From positions 19,483,212 to 19,547,211 of the forward strand of contig JAJEKV010000018.1 in NCBI GenBank assembly GCA_021234155.1: a DNA stretch of 64,000 bases, in the 5' to 3' direction. Below, one piece after another: positions 1 to 9,980 of this stretch. The notes under the pieces were generated by a model. It searched no databases and was not told the DNA's origin. It worked only from the letters and a program-made list of their open reading frames with translations. This DNA comes from Isoetes taiwanensis (taxonomy: Eukaryota > Streptophyta > Lycopodiopsida > Isoetales > Isoetaceae). How positions within the stretch are numbered: position 1 is the first letter of the stretch; each line of letters begins with the position of its first letter. The position numbers and the translations under genes were made by a program.

Positions 1-2
1 AA

Positions 3-1486
3 GTTTGGGCGAGCCTTTCCAAAGAGGCCAGGACCGACAAGGAAAGGGAGATGTTCAGGCACTATAAGAAGGAAGGGAACTTGCTATATTATAAAAACAA
101 ATTGTGTGTACCAAAATCTTCGCAAGTTAGAAAGCTTATTTTGAATGATACACACAATAGTCCCATAGCAGGGCATGCAGGGTTCATGAAGACATATTTC
201 AAGATTAGAAGCAGTTATTATTGGCCCGGCATGAAGAAGGAAATAGCAAGATATATTAGAGAGTGCCAGATATGCCAGCAGACAAAGGCGGAACAGCTCC
301 GGATCCCAGGGGCCTTGGAACCATTGCCCGTGCCAAATGCTAAGTGGGAGGTGATAAGTATGGATTTTATTACAGGACTCCCAAGAACAGCAAGGGGCAA
401 AGATGCCTTGATGGTGGTAGTAGATAAGTTGTCAAAGATGGCACACTTTGTGCCGTGCAGGACAACAGATACGGCATTAGACACAGCCAACCTATTTGTT
501 AAGGAGATTTTTAGGCTCCATGGCATGCCAAGGGAGATAATCTCGGATAGAGACTCCAAGTTTATGAGTGCCTTTTGGCAGGACCTATTCACCACCATCC
601 GCATCAAGCTTTTCATGAGCACGCGGCATATCATCCCCAAACAGATGGTCAGACGGAGAGGACAAACAGGATCATCGAAGATATGTTAAGAAGCTATGTA
701 TGGAACAAGCAATCCAAGTGGGATGATTTCATCTACCTAGTAGAGTTTGCCTACAACAGCACCAAGCAGGAGTCATCGCAGATGAGTCCTTTTATGATTA
801 ATTACGGGTATCAGTCTTTACCCGGATACTTGGCACAACCCCTCAGGTCCAAGGTGGAAGTCTCCCACAGATGCTTTCGGAAATGCAAGACTTGGTGGAG
901 GAAGTGAGAGGATATCTCCTTGCAGCAAGAAGCGTGCGTAAAAGCATCGCCGACAAGCATAGGGGACTGGTAAGAGAATTTGAAGTGGGAGACAAAGTAT
1001 GGTTGAAGATCAAAGTCAAGCAGGCCAAGCTCCGCATCGGCAATTGCAAGAAGCTTGCTCCAAGATGGGCTGGACCCTTCAGAATAGAGAAGAGAGTAGG
1101 TAACCAATCCTACAAGTTGGACTTGCCAAAGACATCTTAAGATACATAAGGTTTTCCACGTAAGTTTGCTAAAGAGGCACACCCCAAACCCCGAGGAAAT
1201 ATTGGAGACAAACGAGTTTTTAGAAATGACGGACGAGCATATTGAAATCGTTCCGGAAGTCCTTCTTAATAGATCTTATAAGAAGACAAGAAGGTCAAAA
1301 TTCCTCCAATACCTTGTGAAGTGGAAGCACTTACCAGTGGAAGACGCTACGTGGGTACTTGAGTCAGATCTTAAGAAACAGTACCCCGAGTTTATGGAGC
1401 AATGCAAGGGTCAGCTCGTCACCGAAGTAGTCGACATCAAGAACCAAGAAATCGCCTCGTGCATGTCGATTTGGGTTTGCATTTAA
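3..1486 (+). pseudogene. Ty3/gypsy integrase plus chromodomain, frameshifted
   Basis: Part of a Gag-Pol polyprotein, open upstream of the first methionine at 51, so it continues beyond the window. Order of parts: the HHCC zinc-binding region (HNSPIAGH and CQICQQTKA, about 130-300); the catalytic core with its first Asp in SMDFITGLP, second Asp in SDRDSKFM, and Glu in HPQTDGQTERTNR; the C-terminal DNA-binding part (GDKVWLK, WAGPFRIEKR, to 1140); and a chromodomain (about 1250-1420) with the aromatic signature QYLVKWKHLPVEDATW. The frame changes near 600, near 870 and near 1140, so the catalytic Glu and the chromodomain are out of frame with the start. An isolated chromodomain gene is unlikely because it follows an integrase in the usual order. 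Confidence 0.9.
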
Positions 1487-2325
1487 GCATGTGTAGCTAA
1501 GGCTAATCTACGCATGCAGCCTATGCTAGGCATGGGTTGCATGCGTTGTTACCGATGATGAGACCACTACGGTGCTCTCTAGGGCGTGGTGTAATGTCAA
1601 TGTAGGCATGACCGCGTTTCCGCTTGTTTGAGTGGAAGGTAGATTAGAAGTCTACTTCTGTCCCACGGAAGTAGACGACCTCGAGAGAAAGGAGGTCATT
1701 GAGAGATGCATTGATAGGAAAAGCACCTTTAGCCCCATATATGCTTTGATAGGAGGAATCTATCCTTCACGCCCCATATACGGGAAGGATATCCTCCACG
1801 CTGGGCAACTAGAGGTGTAGGCATGAGCGGCATATAGGCATATAGGCGCTATCTTTTCGGCCAGGATGGGAGAAACATAATCTTCCTATGCCGAAGAGAT
1901 ATGCCTTGCATCCATATAATTGTATTTAATGGGTGGTTCCCTTACAACCAACCCTTATAATAATAATTAAATATATACTAACGTAGCGTACATCCTGCAG
2001 GCAACTAGAAGGACCGAGCGGCAGGAGGGTAGCGCTACAAGAACTCACAACGCATAGTTTTGCCATAATGTGTTGTGAGGAGGCGACGGGAAGTTTTTTT
2101 AGTTAAAACCTTAAAGCTATAATTGACGTTAATTTTGTTATAGTCGATTATGAAGTAGAGGACGGAAGAGCCTCTCACCATAGTACAATTACAGTAAACT
2201 ATAAAAATTACCTGGGGTGATTAATATAATATGGATATGTAAGTGTTGTAATTGCAGGATATGCAGGTACCCAAGGTGGGGAGACGCGTGATGCTGAGGA
2301 CAGCATCAAGTCAAGGTGGGGAGAA
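1487..2325 (+). other. Untranslated 3' region of the gypsy element with polypurine tract
   Basis: No convincing reading frame between the chromodomain stop and the LTR. The motif AAGGTGGGGAGA occurs twice, near 2272 and at 2313-2324. The second copy directly abuts the LTR and is the likely plus-strand primer (polypurine tract). A small inverted repeat (TCACAACGCAT ... ATGTGTTGTGA) lies near 2044-2078. Confidence 0.7.
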
Positions 2326-3918
2326 TGTGACGCTCCAAAGATAATATACCTAACACGTATATTATAATCGCTGCCACGTCACACGCATACGTCACAAGCG
2401 ACATGTACTTGAGAGTAGGACAACGCTGCACCTAGGAGCTAAAGGTTGCACCTAGGGGGGCAACCTTGGATGTTGGGTATGTAATTAAACATACACAACA
2501 AAAGGTTCCTTTGTTCATCCATTTCCAAATGGCCTAAAGCCATTTGCCCATGTGGATGCCCTAACCTAGATAGGGTCTATATAAGGGCTAAAACCCTAGA
2601 CCCTAGCTCTCCTTTCACTTTGCCAATTAGGGTTTTCTAGAGCTTCCTTTCCTCTTTCGCAATTAGGGCTTTCCTGGGGCAATTCGGCCAAGGTAAGGCT
2701 CGAAATCGCATTGCCAGTTCAAAAGTCGGATTTGCACAACAAAGTTCTTGAGTAGCAACCGCCTTCGCAAGATCAGAGCATGGACGCCTTCAAGGATCAG
2801 GAGCAAGCCAAGGAGCAGGTATCTAGTTGTTCTGTTGTGCAAAACCGTCTTTAGGCATGGCAATATGCCGGTTTAGTATGTTAGATCATCTCTGGAAGCC
2901 TTGTAGATCCCTAGATCTGAGACTCTAACGAATGAACCTAACATTGGATGTTAAGTAGATAGATTGATATGATTCTCTATCTCTGTTCTGTGATATTGCT
3001 TGTATTCCACTCTATGATCTCCTTGTTGTGGGAAGGGGGGTAGAGACCTAAAGGCTGTGTAGAAGATGCTCCTAGCATAGCACCTTAGTTCCCCGTAAAT
3101 GCGCCCGCGGTAATGAGCCCACCCGGCCAGGGTGAAGGGGCAAGGCCGGTTGATAAGGAGGAACTTGTCTCATCGCGACCGACCCCCTCGGTAGTAAAGC
3201 CTATCGGGGTCTTTGGCCGGCTAGGCTTAATGGCTTGCCAACTGCGTGTGGGCAAGGCATGAGCTCGACACTGTGGGGTGGTGGATATGACCTTCCAAAG
3301 AGTTCAAGTCGAATAAGGGCAAAGGGCCCTCTAGCCGCTGGCGAGCATGGATACCTCTCGAGGAGAGGCAGCTCTCTTCCCGCCTCATCGGGGTGGGGAG
3401 ATGCAACCCAGCCAGTAGTAGCCCCTCCGGCTATTCACCCTCCGGCAAAGCTACGGCCAAGTCCCAACACTTTTCAGCCTACTCGCAGTGTGCACCTGGA
3501 GGGGCGGATGGAGTGGACTACCCTAAGCCATGTTCTATGCCAGCCAAATCCATTGCCATGAATTCATGCGCCCAATGAACTCGAGGCCCTAGCCGCCGGT
3601 CATCCCCTTGAGTCCGAGCCACAGGGTAGGACCTTCCCTTTGTATTATTGTTATGAAGGTATTGCTGACTCTGTGATGTTGCTATTGTTATGGTGATTAT
3701 GTTGTATATTATTAGTTGTGCTCACGTTTGTTTGTCACGCTTCCGCAGATAGGTCGATCCGATGGAAGACGGATGAATGACACATCCACTCTTCCCTTGC
3801 TGGCTCTGCCCCCATGGGAGTGGAGTCAGGTGGATGGCCCCTGTCAGGCAGCTGCCAGGGGGAATGCTCCTCCTTCGAGTACGATGCGGGCATCGTATAA
3901 GGAGTAGGGGACGTCACA
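2326..3918 (+). repeat. 3' LTR of the gypsy chromovirus
   Basis: Starts TGTGACGCTCC directly after a purine tract and ends GGGGACGTCACA, giving TG...CA ends with a 7-bp terminal inverted repeat TGTGACG/CGTCACA. It contains a TATA box (2578-2584). Several blocks match the reverse complement of the solo LTR at 38444-39964, for example GTAGTAAAGCCTATCGGGG and GGGGCGGATGGAGTGGACTA. The open frames inside it (for example 3235-3561) are not conserved between the two LTRs as protein and are not genes. Confidence 0.9.
2578..2584 (+). promoter_or_regulatory. TATA box of the LTR promoter
   Basis: TATATAA about 250 bp into the LTR, where a retrotransposon U3 promoter is expected. The solo LTR has TATATAA at the equivalent place on the minus strand (39731-39737). 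Confidence 0.6.
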
Positions 3919-4090
3919 ATAGCCAGGGAAGGAAAAACCTCGATGCTTCGGGAGGCTGCATAGCCGTAAGAAATCTAATGCTTCAAGAAACTTCCGTTAG
4001 AGTAGGTCTTGGCGGCGCCAAATGAAACCAAAAATTACCCAGAAATAAAAATACAGGAAAAAAAAACGAAAATCATAGGGTACCCTTGGC

Positions 4091-4196
4091 TTACGAGGAA
4101 ATGGAGAAAGGAGGGAAGGAGAGCGACAATCTAACATGGAGATGCTTGAAGAGTGGATGATGAGGGAAAGGGAGGAAAGACATAGCATAAATAGGC
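4091..4196 (+). repeat. Left arm of an 0.8-kb inverted repeat
   Basis: Its reverse complement matches 4885-4992 over about 105 bp, including CAAGCATCTCCAT, AGATTGT, GCTCTCCTTCCCTCC and CTATTTAT. Both arms carry a TATA-like CTATTTAT at the outward side of a pyrimidine-rich stretch, so they may be diverged copies of one promoter or UTR. Confidence 0.65.
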
Positions 4197-4884
4197 AGAG
4201 GAGAATGTTCTAGAAATGCAGGAGTATTCTAAAACATTCTCATCTAGCCTCTAGAAATTGTTTTAATTTCTTTCACTTCTAGAGTTGTTCTAGAAGCTAT
4301 ATGAGAAACTATAAAGGACAACAAAAAGCTATTCTGAGACTGCGGCATCTCCCATTACCAAAGTTCGAAGTTACATGAACACATAATATTCAAGCATATC
4401 AAGAAACCTCGGAACTAGAGAATCACCGAGGTATTAGTACAAAGTCTGAAGTTATATGAAGAATCACCGAGAGTCTCAGGAAAATTGAAAGGGTAATAAC
4501 GAAACTCAGAGTCGAGATCTTATGAACTTGGATAAAAACTTTGCTCACTTGGGTTTTCAGGGAACCCCATGAAAATTAAAAACCGACTATGTGCCTATAG
4601 AAAATCAAGTCTCAAATGTAACCCATTTGAATATCCAAAGTTTTCAATGGAAGTACTGAATACTTTAAAATTGTGAAAGTACTTGTTCCAAGCCAACTTC
4701 AAAGGACACCACTAGGATTTGGACAATACTCCATATCCCAATATTCCAAAATTGTGCGAAAATGCTCATCTTACTGGCTTCAAAAAACACCAACCAAGTT
4801 AGTAACAATACTGCACAACAAAGGGCTAAGTGTCGACTAAAAATGCCCACATATCAAAGATATTCTCAAATCTTTTCTCCTACA

Positions 4885-4992
4885 CCTATTTATACCATGT
4901 ATTTTCTCCTTTTTTCCTCATCAGCCACTTGTCAAGCATCTCCATCATAGATTGTTGCTCTCCTTCCCTCCTCCCTCCATTTCTTCTTAGAC
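4885..4992 (-). repeat. Right arm of the inverted repeat
   Basis: Partner of 4091-4196, in opposite orientation, with about 690 bp between the arms. No coding sequence between them is recognisable. Confidence 0.65.
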
Positions 4993-5062
4993 CATTACTC
5001 TCCCTCTCCCCCTCCCTCCCCCCATTTTCTCATATTATGTGTGTCAATTCAATGTCGATGGT

Positions 5063-5194
5063 AGGCCTTTGTGCCTTGGTTGGTGGCCCTCATGCCTGAA
5101 TTGGAATAGCCCTCGTGCCTCGGATGAAATGAGCTCCCTCGTGCCTAGATTGGAATGGCCCTTATGCCTCGGATGAAATGGCCTTTGTGCCAGG
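5063..5194. repeat. Minisatellite, about 25-bp unit, six units
   Basis: Degenerate units of the type GCCCTCGTGCCTCGGATGAA alternate with GCCCTCATGCCTGAATTGG, so the higher-order period is about 49 bp. Confidence 0.75.
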
Positions 5195-6018
5195 AAGTGT
5201 TGATGATCATAGACGACATGATAATAGATTTTAATCTTTTAGATTTTAATACTTGATTTAGTTGAGGTTTTCATGTCTAAAGTGCATTAATGTATGGAAG
5301 ATTAGTAAGAGATAAACTTGGTGTTATTCTATACTTGGTTTCCTTGTTTCTCTGTAGGTATCAAATATTGTCACTAATCTTGATCGATATCTTTTGGAGC
5401 CAACTTGAAACGAGCATTGCCACATTTTTGAAGTCTTCCTTTGAAGACCCTGGATCGCTGCTTCGGTTTCTGATGCATTGCGAGACAATCGATTATGGAA
5501 AGCTCCTCTAGGACTTCGTTTTGTATACATCTTCTAGTCAATTTTATATTTTCATGGATTTCCCCGAAAACTCAAAAGTGCGAGGTTTTTATTCCAGTTA
5601 ATATGACTTCGACTTTAAGATTTTATAGATAGCCTCGGTGATTGTCTAGTTCTGGGGTTTTCTGGCCATGTTTGATTTTACGTATTCCTATAGCTTTAGA
5701 CTCTATACTATACCGTTTTGGTAATTGGAGAAGCCATGACTGGCCATTTTATCATTTTGTTAGGAGAGCTTCTTGTTGTCCTCTAGATTTTCTCATATGG
5801 CCTTTAGAATATTCAACGAGTCTTTTCTTGTGTTGCTAAAGAAACCCATGATTATTCATACCAGAGTTTTCTTCCGTTGACCAGACAATCAATGTATTTG
5901 AATCCTTGTTAACAAGCATACTATTGAACCTTCCATTTCAGTTTTGCATCTTGTTTCAAATGAACAACAAATGCATTAAGCTCTTAGTAGGCACATCATG
6001 CCATAGACAGTAACCCTG

Positions 6019-6044
6019 TTTTTTTTTTTTTTTTTTTTTTTTTT
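6019..6044. repeat. Poly(T) tract of 26 bp
   Basis: Uninterrupted T run. It could be the tail of a retroposon inserted in minus orientation, but I recognise no element body downstream. Confidence 0.7.
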
Positions 6045-6708
6045 GCTTCGACCATGAAAGCATCATGGGTCATGATGAAGGTTCCTAGTTGCAATGCCAA
6101 ATCACACCTTCAACTAGGAGCATTCATAAAAACAAATTATACTCTCGTATCTTGGTCTTCTTCAGGATAATGTAGCTTGCGTGTGTTACAAAGCTAGATA
6201 CTTGTATACATACATAGCTAATTGCTCTCTATTGTTTGGAACATGGTTCAATAGTGTACTAGAGACTATAATGAAGAGAAAGAATGTAATCTATGCAATA
6301 GCATCTATGGCGGCAGAAGGATAAAACGCATTATATTTCTATTAAGCGTGAATTTCATGCATTATAAAATGCTAAATACTATCATCACAGTCAATCTCTG
6401 TCATAAATACCTTCAATATTGGCTCAAATTTCTTATAGACTTTGCACGTCCCTGTCCAGAAGATGGATTAAGTATAACTAGTATACTGTGCGATATCCTA
6501 TTGTGGGAGATAGAGATGAACCCAAATCTACAACTTATCCTTTATCTTAGTTCGATATGTCATATCTAAATTTCAATTAATAATGAAAAGGTCTTACTTG
6601 TTTCTTGCAAATATATGCATAGGCGATCCTACGTGGCACTTGATGTATCTAGGAAAAGGTGCTGATGATTTTTTGTCAGCTATTGTGAATGTTTGTATCA
6701 CTTCTCGT

Positions 6709-6780
6709 GGATTCTATGGTCTAGTGATTAGGATACTAGACTTTGAATCCAATAGCTTGAGTTCAAATCTTGATGGAACC
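6709..6780 (+). pseudogene. tRNA-Gln(TTG)-like copy 1
   Basis: Resembles tRNA-Gln: A-box-like TGGTCTAGTGATTAGGAT, anticodon arm with loop CTTTGAA (anticodon TTG), T arm GAGTTCAAATC and 3' acceptor GGAACC. The 5' acceptor side has an extra base and pairs poorly, so it is probably a pseudogene or a tRNA-derived repeat. Confidence 0.6.
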
Positions 6781-6863
6781 TCATTGAATTTTAGAAAAAA
6801 TGAAAGCGCTTGATGGCTTGTGAACAAACCATGTTGATATAAATGTTCTCTTTTATTTCCTTG

Positions 6864-6934
6864 GGTTTTATGGTCTAGTGGTTAGGATATTGGACTTTGA
6901 ATCTAATAGCTCGAGTTCAAATCTTGAGAAAACC
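6864..6934 (+). tRNA. tRNA-Gln(TTG)-like copy 2
   Basis: Best paired of the three copies: the acceptor side GGTTTT can pair with AAAACC, the D arm is TGGTCTAGTGGTTAGGAT, the anticodon loop is CTTTGAA and the T arm is CGAGTTCAAATC. The anticodon stem has a mismatch and the T stem is weak, so a pseudogene is as likely as a functional gene. Confidence 0.4.
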
Positions 6935-6966
6935 TCCTTTGAGTATTTTAGAGACAATTTTACAAA

Positions 6967-7038
6967 AGCAGAGATGGTCTAATGGTTAGGATATTGGACT
7001 TTGAATCCAATAGCCCGAGTTTAAATCTTGGTAGAACC
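6967..7038 (+). pseudogene. tRNA-Gln(TTG)-like copy 3
   Basis: Same tRNA-Gln body, but the 5' acceptor sequence is lost while GTAGAACC remains at the 3' end. The 3' part and the next 75 bp recur almost unchanged at 14783-14903, next to the copia fragment. Confidence 0.6.
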
Positions 7039-7130
7039 TCCTTTGAGTAGTTTATGTAGAGACAATTTTAGAAAATTCGAGTTGGTAATTTGCACATGCT
7101 TGCATGCTTTTCAAATAAACTTGAAAAATA

Positions 7131-7374
7131 AGATCTCTCTATGCTCATGCCTGAGGACTTATGAAATCCAAGGCCCCCTCCTCTAACCATAATACACATA
7201 TATTTGTCACAAATAGGGATAAAAGTTAGACTTATTTGAATAAAGTATGGGTTCTCTCTATGCTCATGCCCCGAGGACTTTGAACTCCAAGACCCCCTCC
7301 TCTAACCATAACACAAATATATTTATAACAAATAGGGATAAAAGTTAGATTTATTTGAATAAAGTATGGGTTCT
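7131..7374. repeat. Tandem duplication, about 119-bp unit
   Basis: Two copies with few differences. Each runs from CTCTATGCTCATGCC through CCCCCTCCTCTAACCATAA to TTGAATAAAGTATGGGTTC. No coding content. Confidence 0.8.
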
Positions 7375-8100
7375 TGCAAGAAGCACCCTTCCCTAACCAT
7401 ACCCCAAAATTGTTTCATAGTGTTGAATTCTATGCTTAAAGTCTATGACTCTATCTGAATGTATAAGCAATGACGTATGCGCACTTTAAAAAGGGACATG
7501 GAATCGTCTTAGCCATGGAGCAAGAATGAAATGATAGACCCAAGGGATTTTCTTATCACAAATTTAGAACATCTCACTCCCATTCTCAATTCTAAAGTGC
7601 CTATGTTTTTTATAATCCAATGAAAATAAAGAACAAATCAAGCCAATGATGCACCTTAGATATATGTCCACTTTAAAGCTACAAGAGCCATAATTTTTTT
7701 TGCCTAATATTAACATTGTTATTTCATTCATGATTCTTTTGGGTGCTTTTCTTTGAAAAATAAAGCAATATCTATTCTATTTATCATGTCAATCATAGTG
7801 AACCATCAAACATAGAATTAGCTACTTTATTATTGGTTTGTCTATGATTGGAGGAGATTAAGGGATACGATGATGCTAATTTTAGTCTGACGTATTACAG
7901 GAGGCAGAGCCATGCACCAGACAGTCAGATGGCTGGCTTCCTATCCTACTATGATAACTAACGACAACTAAATCGCCTACTAACTCACATAATGCAGAGA
8001 AAACTTTGACCTCAACTGTTGGATGCATAGAAATTCTTAATCTCATCCATTCAATTAGCATATCTCAATAATATTCTTTATTGATAATAAAACTTTCTAA
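7375..8100. other. AT-rich stretch without a gene
   Basis: Stop codons in all frames and no recognisable repeat or RNA gene. Confidence 0.5.
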
Positions 8101-8144
8101 TATAGAGTTGAAATCTTAAAGTTACAATGTCTTAAATAACTATT

Positions 8145-8895
8145 GCAAAAAACAACTCAAAAGAGTAACTTCTGAATTCCATCTCCGATTTCAATGAATT
8201 TGATCTTATTGGAAAGATCTTATCCAAGATAATTTTTGAAATTGACGAGCCACAAAAAGTATATTACCATATTTGCCAAAATGCTCTTTGTTTTGGATGG
8301 CATGTTAAATATTTTAGCAAAAAAGGGGCATTTTGGTAATTTTCCCTATTTTTAATCATATAAATTATGTTTCTAGTTTGAAAAAAAATATTTTGAACCA
8401 TCGAATTGGACGATGTCCACGTGAAATCATCAAATGATGAAGCAAGACTGGACGTTTGGACGAAGCTTAAACGTGTCTGCTGTAAAGACCAAGAAACAGA
8501 TTGGCTAAGAAACAAGAAAAGTTATTGGGAAGCATACTTGGGGGTGTGGAAAGTGTCAAACTTATAGACAATAGTGAGATCTTTCAAATAATAATAAAAT
8601 CTTCTAAAATGAAGTTCAGCGACAATGTTTTAAATAAGTGTTGCAAAAAATAACTCAAGAGAGAATAACTTGTGAGATTGACTTATTTCATTTAAGATGA
8701 ATTCTATTTTGATAGAAAAATCTTATCTAAGACAACATTTAAACTTGATGGGCCAAAAAAAGTATATTACCATATTTACCGAGGTGCTCTTCGTTTTGGA
8801 GGGAAATTAAATTATTTTAGCAAAAGTAAGGGGCACTTTGGTAATTTTCATATTCTTAATCATATAGATTATGTTTCTAATTTAAAAAAAAATAA
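8145..8895. repeat. Diverged direct duplication, about 500-bp offset
   Basis: The stretch around 8145-8395 recurs at about 8640-8895. GTATATTACCATATTT is at 8260 and 8762, followed in both copies by GCTCTT-GTTTTGGA, TATTTTAGCAAAA, GGGGCA-TTTGGTAATTTTC and TTAATCATATA-ATTATGTTTCTA. Old segmental duplication, non-coding. Confidence 0.7.
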
Positions 8896-9110
8896 TTTTG
8901 TCTTATATATTTAAAAAGGGGCAAAATTCCCGTTTGTTTGTAATTATGACGAGTAGAGGCCGGCGGTTGATGCGAAACTCCTGGAGGAAATTCCTCCCTC
9001 CAATTTCTTCCAGGAAAATTCCCTCCAGAAAAATTTCCTTCCAAGAAAATTCCCAGATCGAACCAAGAAAGTAGAACACAATTTGAATTTTTTTCCAGGA
9101 TTAGGAAAAC

Positions 9111-9233
9111 ATGCAATCTGGTGATTTTGAAACTGAATGTGGCGATCAGGAAAACATGCAATCCGGTGATTTTGAAATTGAATGTGGCGATCAGGAAAAC
9201 ATGCAATCTGGTGATTTTGAAACTGAATGTGGC
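9111..9233 (+). repeat. 45-bp coding tandem repeat, nearly three units
   Basis: Units start at 9111, 9156 and 9201, with one or two base differences each. Being a multiple of three, the repeat keeps the frame and encodes MQSGDFETECGDQEN-type units at the N terminus of copy A. Confidence 0.9.
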
Positions 9234-9619
9234 AAACATCAGATGGCATCTAGTGAATTCAAAATTGTGAAGAGTAAACAACAGGTGGTATGCAGTAATT
9301 TCGAAAGTGGGAGAGATGAGAAAGGGAAAAAGAAGATGGCAGAGCATGATAGCGAAATTGAAAAGGGTAGTACATCCTCAAGGTATGTTACCAAAAAAAT
9401 AAGGACCAGTGTGCAAAATGCTGTTACTGTTATGAGAAAAGAAGCTGAATCTCTGGCTCCTAATACACCAAGGTTTCACCAAAGTACAGGGATGTGAGGA
9501 AAAAAAGAAGTGAGGCAATCCAGTATCTTGACATTCCTCAGGTATTAAAGCTTTTGTCAAAGAAACTATTACATTTCAGTTTCTTTTTTGTTTTCATGTA
9601 CATTTTCATGCACATATGT

Positions 9620-9980
9620 GAATTCCTCTACCAATTTTAGTTTACTTGCTTTGATGTAGCCTTTTCGGTCTGTTTGCTTACTGTATTATACATGTAAATG
9701 AGGTTTATGGGGTCATCTACTTGCTCTTGGAAGTATTTCATGTATATTATGTGATATATATGTAATATTGTAAGGATGCAAGATTAAATGTGCCAGAAGT
9801 GAACTCCTTTGCCAATCTTAGTTTACTTGCTTTGATGTAGCCTTTTCGGTCTGTTTTGCTTAATGTATTATACATGTAAATGAGGTTTATGGGGTCATCT
9901 ACTTGCTCTTGGAAGTATTTCATGTATATTATGTGATATATATGTACATAGTGTAAGGATGTAGGATTAAATGTGCTATA
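9620..9980. repeat. 181-bp tandem duplication inside the intron of copy A
   Basis: Two nearly identical copies start at 9620 and 9801. Both contain TTTACTTGCTTTGATGTAG, GAGGTTTATGGGGTCATCTA and CTTGGAAGTATTTCATG. They lie between the exon 1 donor (9542) and the exon 2 acceptor (10156). Their similarity suggests a recent event. Confidence 0.85.

Larger units (their letters stand above)
1..3918 (+). mobile_element. Ty3/gypsy chromovirus, 3' half with 3' LTR
   Basis: Seen: integrase and chromodomain coding sequence open from the left edge, an untranslated stretch, a purine-rich tract ending at 2325, and a 1593-bp LTR that starts TGTGACG and ends CGTCACA. Gag, protease, reverse transcriptase and the 5' LTR lie outside the window. 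Known: a chromodomain after the integrase marks the chromovirus branch of Ty3/gypsy elements, which uses it to direct integration into chromatin. Three reading-frame breaks in the integrase part show that the copy is inactive. A solo LTR of the same family lies at 38444-39964 in the opposite orientation. Confidence 0.92.
3919..6018. other. Non-coding stretch with inverted repeat and minisatellite
   Basis: No supported gene; the short frames here have no recognisable domain. It holds an inverted repeat pair (4091-4196 with 4885-4992), a heat-shock-element-like cluster next to the left arm (4203-4295), and a minisatellite (5063-5194). Confidence 0.5.

Noticed and set aside
3235-4025. Several overlapping plus- and minus-strand frames
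   Set aside because: They lie inside the gypsy LTR; the solo LTR does not keep them open as protein.
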